A stretch of DNA of 49,353 nt from Burkholderiales bacterium. GTDB taxonomy: Bacteria > Pseudomonadota > Gammaproteobacteria > Burkholderiales > Burkholderiaceae_C. Under the pieces are notes generated by a model. It ran no database searches. It saw nothing but the letters and a program-made list of their open reading frames with translations, and was not told the origin of the DNA. Position numbers and translations under genes: made by a program. The stretch is taken from the NCBI GenBank assembly GCA_947446855.1, contig CANFIH010000012.1, positions 1 to 49,353 on the forward strand, given 5' to 3'. Shown piece after piece: positions 34,113-42,605 of the stretch. Position 1 is the stretch's first letter. Each line of letters opens with the position of its first letter.

Positions 34113-34299
34113 AGGGGGTACATCGAGGTGCCCCTGTTCTTGCTTTGAGTTGCCGTTTTGATGGTTAATCCAGCGGCTGTTCCTCGGGATCGTTTTCTTT
34201 TCAGGTCTCGTGCCGATGGAATGAATCTCTATCGCTCCAACACGCGAACCAAAGGACTGTATCCCGAAGGTCTATGTTGCGGAATCGGGATTAACCCTG
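34080..34299 (-). ncRNA. Candidate structured non-coding RNA (possibly 6S-like)
   Basis: The region between the GMC oxidoreductase stop and the terminator has no gene but folds on the minus strand as a long rod. GGTTAATCC (34288-34296, minus reading) pairs perfectly with GGATTAACC (34163-34171). Inside, CCTTCGGGAT (34261-34270) pairs with ATCCCGAGG (34182-34190) with one bulge. Then comes an open bubble whose 3' side is A-rich (TGAAAAGAAAACG, 34191-34203), and an apical stem (GGTT/GACC, CGTG/CACG, CGAT/ATCG). Closing stem, central bubble with A-rich 3' strand and apical hairpin are the layout of 6S RNA. The 136-base core is shorter than usual 6S, and boundaries are guesses. A stable 3' untranslated region is the alternative. 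Confidence 0.45.
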
Positions 34300-34320
34300 C
34301 GTAAGGGCGCTGTCGGTGGT

Positions 34321-36030
34321 CTATGCGTCTTCGGCAATCCATTGCGCGGCCTTCTCGGCAATCATCAGCGTGGGCGAGTTGGTATTGCCGCTGGTAATGC
34401 GCGGCATGACACCGGCATCCACCACGCGCAGGCCGGCCACGCCTTGCACCCGCAGACGCACGTCGACCACGGTCATGGGGTCGTCCACCCGGCCCATGGC
34501 GGTGGTGCCCACCGGGTGGAAGATGGTGGTGGCGATGTCACCGGCCAGCTTGGCCAGTTCGGCATCGGTCTGGAATTGCACGCCGGGCTTGAACTCCTCG
34601 GGCGCGTATTGCTGCAGCGCCGGTTGGGCCACGATGGCACGGGTGATGCGCAGCGAGTCGGCGGCGATTTGGCGATCCTCGTCGGTGCTCAGGTAATTGG
34701 GCGCAATCGCCGGGGCTTGCCTGAAGTCCGGTGAGGTGATGCGCACATGGCCGCGGCTGCTCGGGTTCAGGTTGCAGACGCTGGCGGTGAAGGCATTGAA
34801 GCTGTGCAGCGGCTGACCAAAGGCCTCCAGGCTGAGCGGCTGCACGTGGTACTCCAGATTCGGGTAGGGCTGGGCCGGGTCGCTGCGGGTGAATGCACCG
34901 AGCTGGCTGGGCGCCATGCTCATGGGGCCGCTGCGCTTGAGTGCATATTCCAGCCCGATCTTGGCCTTGCCCCACAGCGTATTGGCCTGTGTGTTCAGGG
35001 TGATGGCGTTCTTCACCTTGAACACCGCGCGGATCTGCAAATGGTCCTGCAGGTTTTCGCCCACGCCGGGAAGGTCTTTCACCACCGGGATGCCCAGCGC
35101 CTGCGACAGCTTGGCCGGCCCCAGGCCGCTGACCTGCAGAATCTGCGGCGAGCCAATGCTGCCGGCCGACAGAATGACTTCGGCGCGTGCGTGGGCGGTG
35201 ACCATCTCATGGCCGTTCCACACCTGCACGCCGGTGCAGCGCAGGGCGCGTTCCGGGTTGGCGCCGGTGTTCTTCTCCACCAGCAGCTTGGCCACCTGCG
35301 CGTTGGTCCAGAGCTCGAAGTTGGGTCGGGCGTAGCAGGTCGGGCGCAAAAAGGCCTTGGCCGTGTTCCAGCGCCAGCCGGACTTCTGGTTCACCTCGAA
35401 GTAGCCCACGCCTTCGTTGTCACCGCGGTTGAAGTCGTCGGTGGCCGGAATGCCGGCCTGGGTGGCGGCCTCGGCAAAGGCATCCAGCACATCCCAGCGC
35501 AGGCGCTGTTTTTCCACCCGCCATTCGCCGCCGGCCTGCCGGTGGCGCAGGGTCTGGCGGTAAACCGTGTCGGCATCCTGCAGCAGCTCGGCTGCGGTGC
35601 CGCGCGCGCCATGCAGTGCATTGGCACCTTTGTAATGGTCTTCGTGCAACTTGAAGTAGGGCAGGCTGTTGCGCCAGGACCAGCTGTCGTCGCCACTGAT
35701 CTGCGCCCAGGCATCGTAGTCGCGCGCCTGGCCCCGCATGTAAATCATGCCGTTGATGCTGCTGCAGCCGCCCAGGGTCTTGCCGCGCGGGTAGCGCAGG
35801 GTGCGCCCGTTCAGACCGGCGTCGGGCTCGGTGTTGTAGAGCCAGTCGGTGCGGGGGTTGCCTATGCAATACAGGTAGCCCACCGGAATATGGATCCAGT
35901 GGTAGTCGTCCTTGCGGCCGGCCTCGATCAGGAGCACGCGCTTGCTGGCGTTGGCCGACAGGCGGTTGGCCAGCAGGCAGCCGGCGGTGCCGGCGCCTAC
36001 GATGATGTAGTCAAAAGTGGTGTCAATCAT
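34321..36030 (-). CDS. GMC-family FAD oxidoreductase (choline dehydrogenase-like)
   Basis: A 569-residue flavoenzyme that oxidises an alcohol. Family motifs: FAD fold YIIVGAGTAGCLLANRLS (8-25), GMC signature 1 PRGKTLGGCSSINGMIYMRG near 81-100, signature 2 GSIGSPQILQVSGLG near 291-305, and the C-terminal catalytic region with FHPVGTTAMG and the Asn in TSGNTNSPTLMIAE. The substrate could be choline, a medium-chain alcohol or another aliphatic alcohol. A segment around 140-185 (GARGTAAELLQDADTVYRQT onward) appears longer than in BetA. It is last in an apparent operon after the antiporter (36-base gap). Betaine genes are not adjacent. Confidence 0.87.
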   Translation of the reverse strand: MIDTTFDYIIVGAGTAGCLLANRLSANASKRVLLIEAGRKDDYHWIHIPVGYLYCIGNPRTDWLYNTEPDAGLNGRTLRYPRGKTLGGCSSINGMIYMRGQARDYDAWAQISGDDSWSWRNSLPYFKLHEDHYKGANALHGARGTAAELLQDADTVYRQTLRHRQAGGEWRVEKQRLRWDVLDAFAEAATQAGIPATDDFNRGDNEGVGYFEVNQKSGWRWNTAKAFLRPTCYARPNFELWTNAQVAKLLVEKNTGANPERALRCTGVQVWNGHEMVTAHARAEVILSAGSIGSPQILQVSGLGPAKLSQALGIPVVKDLPGVGENLQDHLQIRAVFKVKNAITLNTQANTLWGKAKIGLEYALKRSGPMSMAPSQLGAFTRSDPAQPYPNLEYHVQPLSLEAFGQPLHSFNAFTASVCNLNPSSRGHVRITSPDFRQAPAIAPNYLSTDEDRQIAADSLRITRAIVAQPALQQYAPEEFKPGVQFQTDAELAKLAGDIATTIFHPVGTTAMGRVDDPMTVVDVRLRVQGVAGLRVVDAGVMPRITSGNTNSPTLMIAEKAAQWIAEDA

Positions 36031-36066
36031 GGGTAAACCTTGGTGCGCAGGACTGCGGTGCGCCGC

Positions 36067-37338
36067 TTAGAGCAGCAGGAAAAAAAGCGCCGCCACGGCC
36101 GTGGGCAGCAGGGCACCCAGCAGCAAGCCGCCGGCACCGATGGAGGCGTCGTTGAAGCCGTTTTTCAGCAAGGCCACGCCGGCCGGATTCGGGGCGTTGG
36201 CAATCACCGTCAGACCACCGCCGGTCACGGCACCGGCCACCAGCATGTACTGCGCGCTGCTGGAGATGCCCTCGATCAGCGAGCCCAGGTAGGTGAGTGC
36301 CGCGTTGTCGGTCACGGCGGTCAGGCCCACGGCACCAAAGAACAGCACGGTCGGTGCCATGCCGGACACAATCGGCTGCAGCCACCACTGCTGCAGGCCA
36401 CCCAGCACCACCAGGCCCGCCAGGAAGAAGCCCACCAGCAAGCCTTCTTTCAGGATGAGTGGGTTCTGGTAGCGCGCATAGGCCTGGGTGTAGCCCAGGA
36501 AGAATAGAAACAGGCCCAGGAACAGCACCGGGTGGTGCGCCAGCGTGACCACGCCGCCCAGCACCAGCAGATGGATCAGGCTGACCGACAGCGGCACGGG
36601 CACTGCGTCCGGCGCCAGATCGGCCGCAGCGGGACGCAGGTGTTTGCGCAGCAGCAAAGCAATGCCCGTGGCATTCACCAGCACGGCCAGTGCCGCCTTC
36701 CAGCCAAAGGTGCCGGCCATGAAGGCGGTGTCCCAGTGCCAGGCGCCGGCCACCATCAGCACCGGCGGCGCTGCATAGGAGGTGAGCGTGCCGCCAATCG
36801 AGATGTTCACAAACAGGACACCCAGGGCGCCGTATTTCAGTGGCTCGGGGATGCCGTCCTTGAAGATCTGGCTGGCCAGCATCAGGGCGGCCAGCGTCAT
36901 GGCGGCCGGCTCGGTAATCAGCGAGCCCAGCAGCGGCACCACGGCCAGCCCCAGCCAGGCCTGCACCAGCGGCGTGGGCAGCGGCGCAGCGCGGGCCACC
37001 GCATCCAGCAGACGCTGCACGATGGACAGCACCGGCTTGCTGGCGGCCACCACCATCACCACAAACACAAACAGCGGCTCGGTGTACTGCAGCGACTCGG
37101 CGTAGGCAATGGCCCGGTGGCCTCCGGCCAGCAGGGCCATCACGGCAATCAGCACAAAGGCCCAGAAGCCGAACACCACCTCCACCTCGCCCAGCAGATG
37201 CAGCAGCCCCGCATGGCGTGGATGGCGGTGCGCCAGCACCTCGAACTGCTTGGCGCAAAAAGTGTGCAGCAGGGCCAGACCAAACAGCCCCGCACCCACG
37301 GTCTGCATCAGGCTGCTGTGAACGATGGCACCTTCCAT
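36067..37338 (-). CDS. Putative sodium/proton antiporter
   Basis: A 423-residue, very hydrophobic inner-membrane protein with about 11 or 12 predicted segments. I place it in the putative Na+/H+ antiporter family (PF07399-type) on the basis of the long stretch SLITEPAAMTLAALMLASQI, the FVNISIGGTLTSYAAPPVLM motif, and the C-terminal GLTAVTDNAALTYLGSLIEG and VIANAPNPAG. The last two resemble NhaD-type ion-transporter motifs. It begins 4 bases after an enoyl-CoA hydratase gene, so cotranscription is likely, though the functional link is unclear. Confidence 0.75.
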   Translation of the reverse strand: MEGAIVHSSLMQTVGAGLFGLALLHTFCAKQFEVLAHRHPRHAGLLHLLGEVEVVFGFWAFVLIAVMALLAGGHRAIAYAESLQYTEPLFVFVVMVVAASKPVLSIVQRLLDAVARAAPLPTPLVQAWLGLAVVPLLGSLITEPAAMTLAALMLASQIFKDGIPEPLKYGALGVLFVNISIGGTLTSYAAPPVLMVAGAWHWDTAFMAGTFGWKAALAVLVNATGIALLLRKHLRPAAADLAPDAVPVPLSVSLIHLLVLGGVVTLAHHPVLFLGLFLFFLGYTQAYARYQNPLILKEGLLVGFFLAGLVVLGGLQQWWLQPIVSGMAPTVLFFGAVGLTAVTDNAALTYLGSLIEGISSSAQYMLVAGAVTGGGLTVIANAPNPAGVALLKNGFNDASIGAGGLLLGALLPTAVAALFFLLL

Positions 37339-37342
37339 GGGC

Positions 37343-38134
37343 TTACTTCCCGGCCCACACCGGCTTGCGCTTTTCCTGGAAGGCCCGTTGGCCTTCCTTG
37401 GCGTCTTCGGTCAGGGTAAAGAGGGCGATCTGGCTTTCGGTAAACGACATGGCTTCTTCAAAGGCCATGGACTCCACTTTCTTCAGCGTGTAGAGCCCGC
37501 GGCGTATGGCAGCGGGCGACTTGTCCAGCATGCGCTCCAGCAGCCACTGCAGCTTGGCGTCCACATCGTCGGCCACATAGTTCACCAGCCCGTATTCCAG
37601 GGCTTGCGCGCTGCTGATGGGCTCGCCGGTCAGGCACATCTCCACCAGCACGCGGCGCGGGATCAGGTGCTGCAGCACGCTGAGCACCTGGGCCGGAAAC
37701 ACGCCCACCTTCACCTCGGGCAGGCCGAACACCGCGTGGCTGGATGCCACCGCCATATCGCACATGCTCATCAGGCCCATGCCGCCGGCCATGCAGGCGC
37801 CATTGACGCGGGCAATCAGCGGGATGTTGCTGGCGCGCACGGCGCGCAGCACCCGGGCCAGGTGGCCTTGCGGCTCGGAGTAGTCGGTGGTGAAGGCATG
37901 GGCGCTTTGCAAATCGGCCCCGGCGCAAAAGGCCTTGCTGCCCGCACCGGTGACCACGATGGCGCGGATGTCGCGCTGGCTTTGCGCCTCGGTCACGGCC
38001 GCCGCCATGCCGGCCAGCACGCCGTGGCTCATGGCGTTGCGCCGTTCTTCGCGGGTGATGGTCAGCCACAGCACGTGATCACGCTGTTCAACCGATAGCT
38101 CGGGCGTGGAGATGAATGCGGGGGTGCTGTGCAT
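37343..38134 (-). CDS. Enoyl-CoA hydratase/isomerase family protein
   Basis: A 263-residue crotonase-fold enzyme acting on acyl-CoA. The oxyanion-hole parts are GAGSKAFCAGADLQS near 63-77 and VNGACMAGGMGLMSMCDMAV near 110-129. A Glu at the first catalytic position lies in FGLPEVKVGVFPAQ near 140. The Ala-Gly-Gly oxyanion motif reads MAGGMG, as in many crotonases. The exact reaction (hydratase, isomerase or lyase) cannot be read from sequence. It heads the minus-strand operon with the antiporter and the GMC oxidoreductase. Confidence 0.87.
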   Translation of the reverse strand: MHSTPAFISTPELSVEQRDHVLWLTITREERRNAMSHGVLAGMAAAVTEAQSQRDIRAIVVTGAGSKAFCAGADLQSAHAFTTDYSEPQGHLARVLRAVRASNIPLIARVNGACMAGGMGLMSMCDMAVASSHAVFGLPEVKVGVFPAQVLSVLQHLIPRRVLVEMCLTGEPISSAQALEYGLVNYVADDVDAKLQWLLERMLDKSPAAIRRGLYTLKKVESMAFEEAMSFTESQIALFTLTEDAKEGQRAFQEKRKPVWAGK

Positions 38135-38232
38135 GGCGGCGTATGGAAGCGGTAAGAGAAGTGTATTTTGCGTGCAAGCGGCACCAAGGCGGTACCATGC
38201 AAGGCATATTCTTTTGACTCTCTGACTGCTCC

Positions 38233-39360
38233 GTGCAACACCTCCCGCCCCGCATCGTCAAGGAAACGGTTTCCACTGGGGACAGCCTGACTTTGTACGG
38301 CAGCTGGAGTGCGGCTGCACTGGCGCAATTGGAGAATTGGACCGCGCTCGAAGAGTCACTGCCGCGACACGGTCAGGCCGGCATGGAGGCCAGCTGGGAC
38401 CTGCGCCAGATCGAGCGTCTGGACCACACCGGCGCACAACTGCTGTGGAACGCCTGGGGCCATGCCTGGCCGCGCCATGTGCTGGTGCTGGACTTGCAGC
38501 GCGCCACGCTGAACCGGGTGGCCCGCTACACCGTGCTGCCGCCCAAGCCGCACCGCACGACCCCGAAAGAGCTGTTTCTCCGCTTGGGTGAGTGGATCAT
38601 GGGCGTGGAGGGCCATGCGGTCAGTGCCCTGCGCCTGACCGGCCAGTTGTTTCTGGACCTGTTGCAGTTTCTGCGCGATCCCAGCCAGGCGCCCTGGCGC
38701 GATATTTCCGGCCACATTTACCGCATTGGCGCCACCGCCTTGCCGATTACCGCGCTGGTGGGGTTTTTGATCGGCGTGGTGCTGGCCTACCTGATGTCAC
38801 GCCAGCTGCGTCAGTTCGGTGCCGATGCCTTCATCGTGAACATCCTGGGTATGGCGCTGATCCGCGAACTCGGGCCGGTGCTGGCGGCCATCCTGATTGC
38901 CGGGCGCTCCGGCTCGGCCATCACCGCGCAGATTGGCGTCATGCGCGTGACCGAAGAGCTCGACGCCATGCGTGTGATGGGCATACGCAAGGGCTACCGC
39001 CTGGTGTTTCCGCGCGCCCTGGCACTCGCCCTGGTGATGCCACTGCTGGCGGCCTGGACCACCGCCGCGGCCCTGCTGGGCGGCATGCTGGCCTCCGACC
39101 TGTCCATGGGCTTGTCGCCCGACTATTTTCTGGTCGCTTTGCCCAAGGCGGTGCAGCTGTCCAACCTCTGGCTGGCCATGGGCAAATCCACGGTGTTCGG
39201 CCTGCTCATTGCGCTCAACGCCTGCCACTTCGGCCTGCGCGTGTTGCCCAACACGCAAAGCCTGGGCGAGGGCACCACCGCTTCGGTGGTGGCCTCCATC
39301 ACCCTGGTGATTCTGGTGGACGCACTGTTTGCCGTGCTGTTCAAGGGCGTGGGGATATGA
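38233..39360 (+). CDS. MlaE-family lipid ABC permease with N-terminal STAS-like domain
   Basis: A 375-residue inner-membrane permease for an MCE-type lipid transporter. The first about 120 residues (TLYGSWSAAALAQLENWTAL, then WDLRQIERLDHTGAQLLWNA) resemble a STAS domain fused to the permease, an arrangement known in part of the family. The MlaE core follows, with ILGMALIRELGPVLAAILIA and GRSGSAITAQIGVMRVTEEL near 215-255. The start is GTG with a weak ribosome site. It heads a five-gene operon. Confidence 0.85.
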   Translation: MQHLPPRIVKETVSTGDSLTLYGSWSAAALAQLENWTALEESLPRHGQAGMEASWDLRQIERLDHTGAQLLWNAWGHAWPRHVLVLDLQRATLNRVARYTVLPPKPHRTTPKELFLRLGEWIMGVEGHAVSALRLTGQLFLDLLQFLRDPSQAPWRDISGHIYRIGATALPITALVGFLIGVVLAYLMSRQLRQFGADAFIVNILGMALIRELGPVLAAILIAGRSGSAITAQIGVMRVTEELDAMRVMGIRKGYRLVFPRALALALVMPLLAAWTTAAALLGGMLASDLSMGLSPDYFLVALPKAVQLSNLWLAMGKSTVFGLLIALNACHFGLRVLPNTQSLGEGTTASVVASITLVILVDALFAVLFKGVGI

Positions 39361-40169
39361 GCAGCGCAGCACGCGCAGCGGCTATGCCACCCGTGGTGGT
39401 GATCAACGGCCTGCGCTCGGCCTTCACTGCGAAAGGCGTGCGCGCCATCATCCACAAGGACCTGAACCTGACGATTGCGCGGGGCGAGTTCCTGTCCATC
39501 GTGGGCGGCTCCGGCAGCGGCAAGACCGTGTTGCTGCGCCAGATGCTGGGGCTGGAAACACCAATCAAGGGCACGGTGACAGTGCTGGGCGAACCCGCCG
39601 CCGTGCTGGGCCGCTCCGGTGCCGCCAGTCGCGTGGGCATGCTGTTTCAGCATGGCGCGCTGTTCTCGGCCTTTACCGTGCTGGAGAACATTGCCTTTCC
39701 GCTGCGCGAACTCGGTACCCTGCCCAAAGCATTGATCCATGACGTGGCCATGGTGAAGATGCAAATGGTCGGGCTGGACCCCTCGGCTGCGCACAAGATG
39801 CCGGCCGACCTGTCGGGCGGCATGGTCAAGCGCGTGGCACTGGCGCGGGCCCTGGTGATGGATCCGCCCTTGCTGCTGCTGGACGAGCCTACCGCCGGGC
39901 TGGACCCGGACGCATCCGACGCCTTTTGCACCCTGCTGCGTTCGCTGCACCAGGAGCTGCGCCTGACGGTGGTGATGGTCACGCACGACCTGGACACCAT
40001 TTTTGAACTCAGCACCCGCATTGCCGTGGTGGCCGACAAGCACGTCATCGTGGACGCGCCGCCGCGCGAGGTGATCCGCTTTGAGCACCCCTTTGTGCAG
40101 GACTTCTTCCGTGGCGAGCGCGGCATCCGCGCCATGGAAGTGCTGCAAGGCCCCATGCAAGACGTGTAA
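39357..40169 (+). CDS. MlaF-family lipid ABC ATPase
   Basis: A 270-residue ATPase coupled to the MlaE permease. Walker A is GGSGSGKT near 48-55, the ABC signature is LSGGMVKRVALARALV near 150, Walker B plus D-loop is LLLLDEPTAGLDPD, and the H-loop is VMVTHDLDT. It overlaps the permease gene by ATGA. The C-terminal extension EVIRFEHPFVQDFFRGERG is typical of MlaF-type proteins. Confidence 0.93.
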   Translation: MSSAARAAAMPPVVVINGLRSAFTAKGVRAIIHKDLNLTIARGEFLSIVGGSGSGKTVLLRQMLGLETPIKGTVTVLGEPAAVLGRSGAASRVGMLFQHGALFSAFTVLENIAFPLRELGTLPKALIHDVAMVKMQMVGLDPSAAHKMPADLSGGMVKRVALARALVMDPPLLLLDEPTAGLDPDASDAFCTLLRSLHQELRLTVVMVTHDLDTIFELSTRIAVVADKHVIVDAPPREVIRFEHPFVQDFFRGERGIRAMEVLQGPMQDV

Positions 40170-40181
40170 AAAGAGAACCCC

Positions 40182-41189
40182 ATGGAAAACAAATCCCACG
40201 CCATAGCTGCCGGCACCTTTGTGCTGCTCCTGGTCGGCCTGCTGGTCGCCATGGCCGCCTGGCTGACGCGCGACACCAGCACCCAGCGCCTGTTTGAAAT
40301 CTCCAGCAAGGAGGGGGTGACCGGTCTGCAGCCGCAAGCCGGGGTGCGCTACAAGGGCGTCACGGTCGGCCGTGTGACCGCCATCACCCTGGATGCGCAA
40401 ACGCGCGGCAATGTGCTGGTGCGCATTGCGGTGAATGACAACGCGCCCGTCACCACCTCCACCTTTGCCAGCCTGGGCTTTCAGGGTGTCACCGGGCTGG
40501 CCTTTGTGCAGCTCGATGACAGCGGCGAATCCACCCAGGCACTGGCCACCAGCATGTCGCGCCCCGGGCGCATCCCTATGCGCGCGGGTCTGCTCTCGCG
40601 CCTGACCGAGCAGGGCGGCAACCTGTTGACGCAGTTGGAGCAGGCCAGCCAGCGCATGAACCAGCTGCTGGCGCCCGAGAACCAGAAGTCGCTGACCACG
40701 GCCTTGAACCATCTGTCGCAGGCAGCGGCCGGCATCCACCAGCTCACCCGCCACGCCGACCAGGCGCTGACCGGCAGCGGCCCCGAGGGCAGTGCCAGCC
40801 TGCCGCGCATGGCGGCCCAGATGGACAGCACCTTCAAGAGCATGCAGAGCACCTCCGAGCGGCTTAAGGACAGCGCCGAAGTGGTCAAGGCTTCGGCCGA
40901 GAAGTTCCGCCTCACCAACGTGCGCATGAACGAGCCCGGTGGCACCCTGGACAAGATTGCCCGCAGCACCGAGGCCCTGGCTGCCAGCACGGCCACGCTC
41001 AACACCACGCTACTGCCGCGCCTGAGCCGCACCTCCGATGACACCGCACGCACCGTGCGCCAGTTCGGCCGCCTGGCCGAAGGCCTGGCCGAACAACCGC
41101 AATCGCTCTTGCTGGGCCGCGGTGCGGCGCAACCGGGGCCGGGTGAGTCCGGCTTTATCGCGCCCGCCAGCACCGCAGCAGAAAAATGA
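40182..41189 (+). CDS. MCE-domain (MlaD-like) lipid-binding protein
   Basis: A 335-residue periplasmic protein anchored by an N-terminal membrane segment (about 9-29, AAGTFVLLLVGLLVAMAAWL). The MCE domain follows with VTGLQPQAGVRYKGVTVGRV near 46-65 and FASLGFQGVTGLAFVQLDD near 95-113. The C-terminal half is a long helical stretch, as in single-MCE proteins that form hexameric rings carrying lipids. AGAGAAC precedes the ATG. The stop overlaps the next gene's start. Confidence 0.92.
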   Translation: MENKSHAIAAGTFVLLLVGLLVAMAAWLTRDTSTQRLFEISSKEGVTGLQPQAGVRYKGVTVGRVTAITLDAQTRGNVLVRIAVNDNAPVTTSTFASLGFQGVTGLAFVQLDDSGESTQALATSMSRPGRIPMRAGLLSRLTEQGGNLLTQLEQASQRMNQLLAPENQKSLTTALNHLSQAAAGIHQLTRHADQALTGSGPEGSASLPRMAAQMDSTFKSMQSTSERLKDSAEVVKASAEKFRLTNVRMNEPGGTLDKIARSTEALAASTATLNTTLLPRLSRTSDDTARTVRQFGRLAEGLAEQPQSLLLGRGAAQPGPGESGFIAPASTAAEK

Positions 41190-41872
41190 GGCACACCATG
41201 CACCCGCAATCTCCCGCCATGCCCCGCCACAACGCCATGTCAGGACGCACCCGCTGGGCTGCCCTGGCTGTCAGTCTGCTGGTGGCCGTCGTGCTGGCCG
41301 CCTGCGCCGCACCCGCGGCACGCCTTGCGGTGTACGACTTCGGCCCCGGCGCCACCCAAACGCCACTCTCCCCGCGCACGGCACCACGGTCCCCGCTGCT
41401 GCTGTCCGAGGTGGAGGCCGCCAGCGCGCTGGACAACACGGCCGTGTTGTACCGCCTGCTGTATGCCGATGCGCAGCAGCTGCGCCCCTATGCGCAGGCG
41501 CGCTGGAGCATGCCGCCGGCGCAACTGCTGCGCCAGCGCCTGCGCGAGTCCCTGGCCCAGCAGCGCAGCGTGCTGGCGCCCGGCGATGCGCTGGCCCCCG
41601 GCACGCTGGTGCTGCGGCTGGAGCTGGAAGAGTTCAGCCAGTTGTTTGAATCGGCCCAGCGCAGCGCCGGTCTGGTGCGCGTGCGTGCCACCCTCAGCCG
41701 CAGCGGCAGCCCGGCCCGCGTGCTGGCGCAAACCAGCTTTGTGCAGCAGCAGCCCGGCCGCAGCGCCGATGCCACCGGCGGCGTGCAGGCACTGGCCCAG
41801 GCCAGCGATGCGGTCATTGTGCAAATCGAACAATGGCTGCAGCAGGTCAGCGCGGCCGAGCCCACGCCATGA
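41186..41872 (+). CDS. ABC-type transport auxiliary lipoprotein (PqiC/YmbA-like)
   Basis: A 228-residue lipoprotein with a signal sequence and lipobox (VVLAACAAPAARLAVYDFGP, with the Cys about 38). The mature domain fits the ABC-type transport auxiliary family (PF03886) by the block PLLLSEVEAASALDNTAVLY followed by RPYAQARWSMPPAQLLRQRL. In LetAB and PqiAB systems, such lipoproteins are outer-membrane parts of the MCE pathway. It overlaps the MlaD-like gene and the following LON-domain gene by 4 bases each. Several ATG codons lie at the N-terminus, so the exact start is uncertain. Confidence 0.87.
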   Translation: MRHTMHPQSPAMPRHNAMSGRTRWAALAVSLLVAVVLAACAAPAARLAVYDFGPGATQTPLSPRTAPRSPLLLSEVEAASALDNTAVLYRLLYADAQQLRPYAQARWSMPPAQLLRQRLRESLAQQRSVLAPGDALAPGTLVLRLELEEFSQLFESAQRSAGLVRVRATLSRSGSPARVLAQTSFVQQQPGRSADATGGVQALAQASDAVIVQIEQWLQQVSAAEPTP

Positions 41873-42555
41873 GCACGCCCGGCACGCCCGCGCAGGGCAT
41901 GGCACCTCACGAGCTGCCCTTGTTCCCGCTGAATACCGTGCTGTTTCCCGACGGCACCTTGAACCTGCAAATTTTTGAAGTGCGTTATCTGGACCTGATC
42001 GGCAAGTGCTACAAAAACGGCACTCCTTTTGGCGTGGTGTCGCTGCTGCAGGGCCAGGAGGTGCGCCAGCGCGATCCGAACCTCCCCACGGGCGAGGCCT
42101 TTGCCCACGAGCTGTTTGCCGATGTCGGCACCCTGGCGCATATTGCCGAGCTGGCGTCGCCGCAGGCCGGCTTGCTGGTCATCCGCTGCACGGGCGGTGC
42201 GCGCTTTCGCATCCGCACACGCCGGCAACTCACGCATGGGCTGTGGGTGGCTGAGGCGGATGCCTGGGCCGACGATCTGCCCACCGCCATCCCGCCCGAT
42301 CTGCAGCCGGTGGCCCAGGCCCTGGCGGAGCTGATTGCGCAGCAACAGGCACGTGCATCCCTGCTCGAATATTTGCCGATTGCCCCGCCTTACCGGCTGG
42401 AGGATTGCGGCTGGGTCGCCAACCGCTGGTGCGATCTGCTGCCCATGCCCGCCGGCGCCAGGCAAAGTCTGCTGCAACTCGACAGCCCGCTCCTGCGGCT
42501 GGAACTGGTGGGCGACTTGCTCAGCCAAGGCGGCCCGCTGGCCGGCCTGCGCTGA
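41869..42555 (+). CDS. LON substrate-binding-domain protein
   Basis: A 228-residue protein with the N-terminal domain of Lon protease but without ATPase or peptidase parts. The characteristic start ELPLFPLNTVLFPDGTLNLQ, then IFEVRYLDLIGKC, and the segment GTLAHIAELASPQAGLLVIR match solitary LON domains. Function is unknown; substrate recognition is assumed from the family. MSTPGTPAQG at 41869 overlaps the lipoprotein gene by ATGA, so it is translationally coupled to a lipid-transport operon, an association worth noting. Confidence 0.87.
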   Translation: MSTPGTPAQGMAPHELPLFPLNTVLFPDGTLNLQIFEVRYLDLIGKCYKNGTPFGVVSLLQGQEVRQRDPNLPTGEAFAHELFADVGTLAHIAELASPQAGLLVIRCTGGARFRIRTRRQLTHGLWVAEADAWADDLPTAIPPDLQPVAQALAELIAQQQARASLLEYLPIAPPYRLEDCGWVANRWCDLLPMPAGARQSLLQLDSPLLRLELVGDLLSQGGPLAGLR

Positions 42556-42605
42556 GGGAGCGGGCTTTAGGCTTTGAAGCCGTGCAAGCCCACCCCTGTG
42601 TAACT

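Noticed and set aside
34161..34303. 47-codon open frame on the plus strand inside the candidate RNA
   Set aside because: No ribosome binding site, no family resemblance, and the region is better explained by paired RNA segments.
36023..37258. 411-codon frame overlapping the antiporter gene on the same strand
   Set aside because: Its Gly/Ala/Arg-rich product has no membrane pattern; the other frame gives a coherent polytopic membrane protein.
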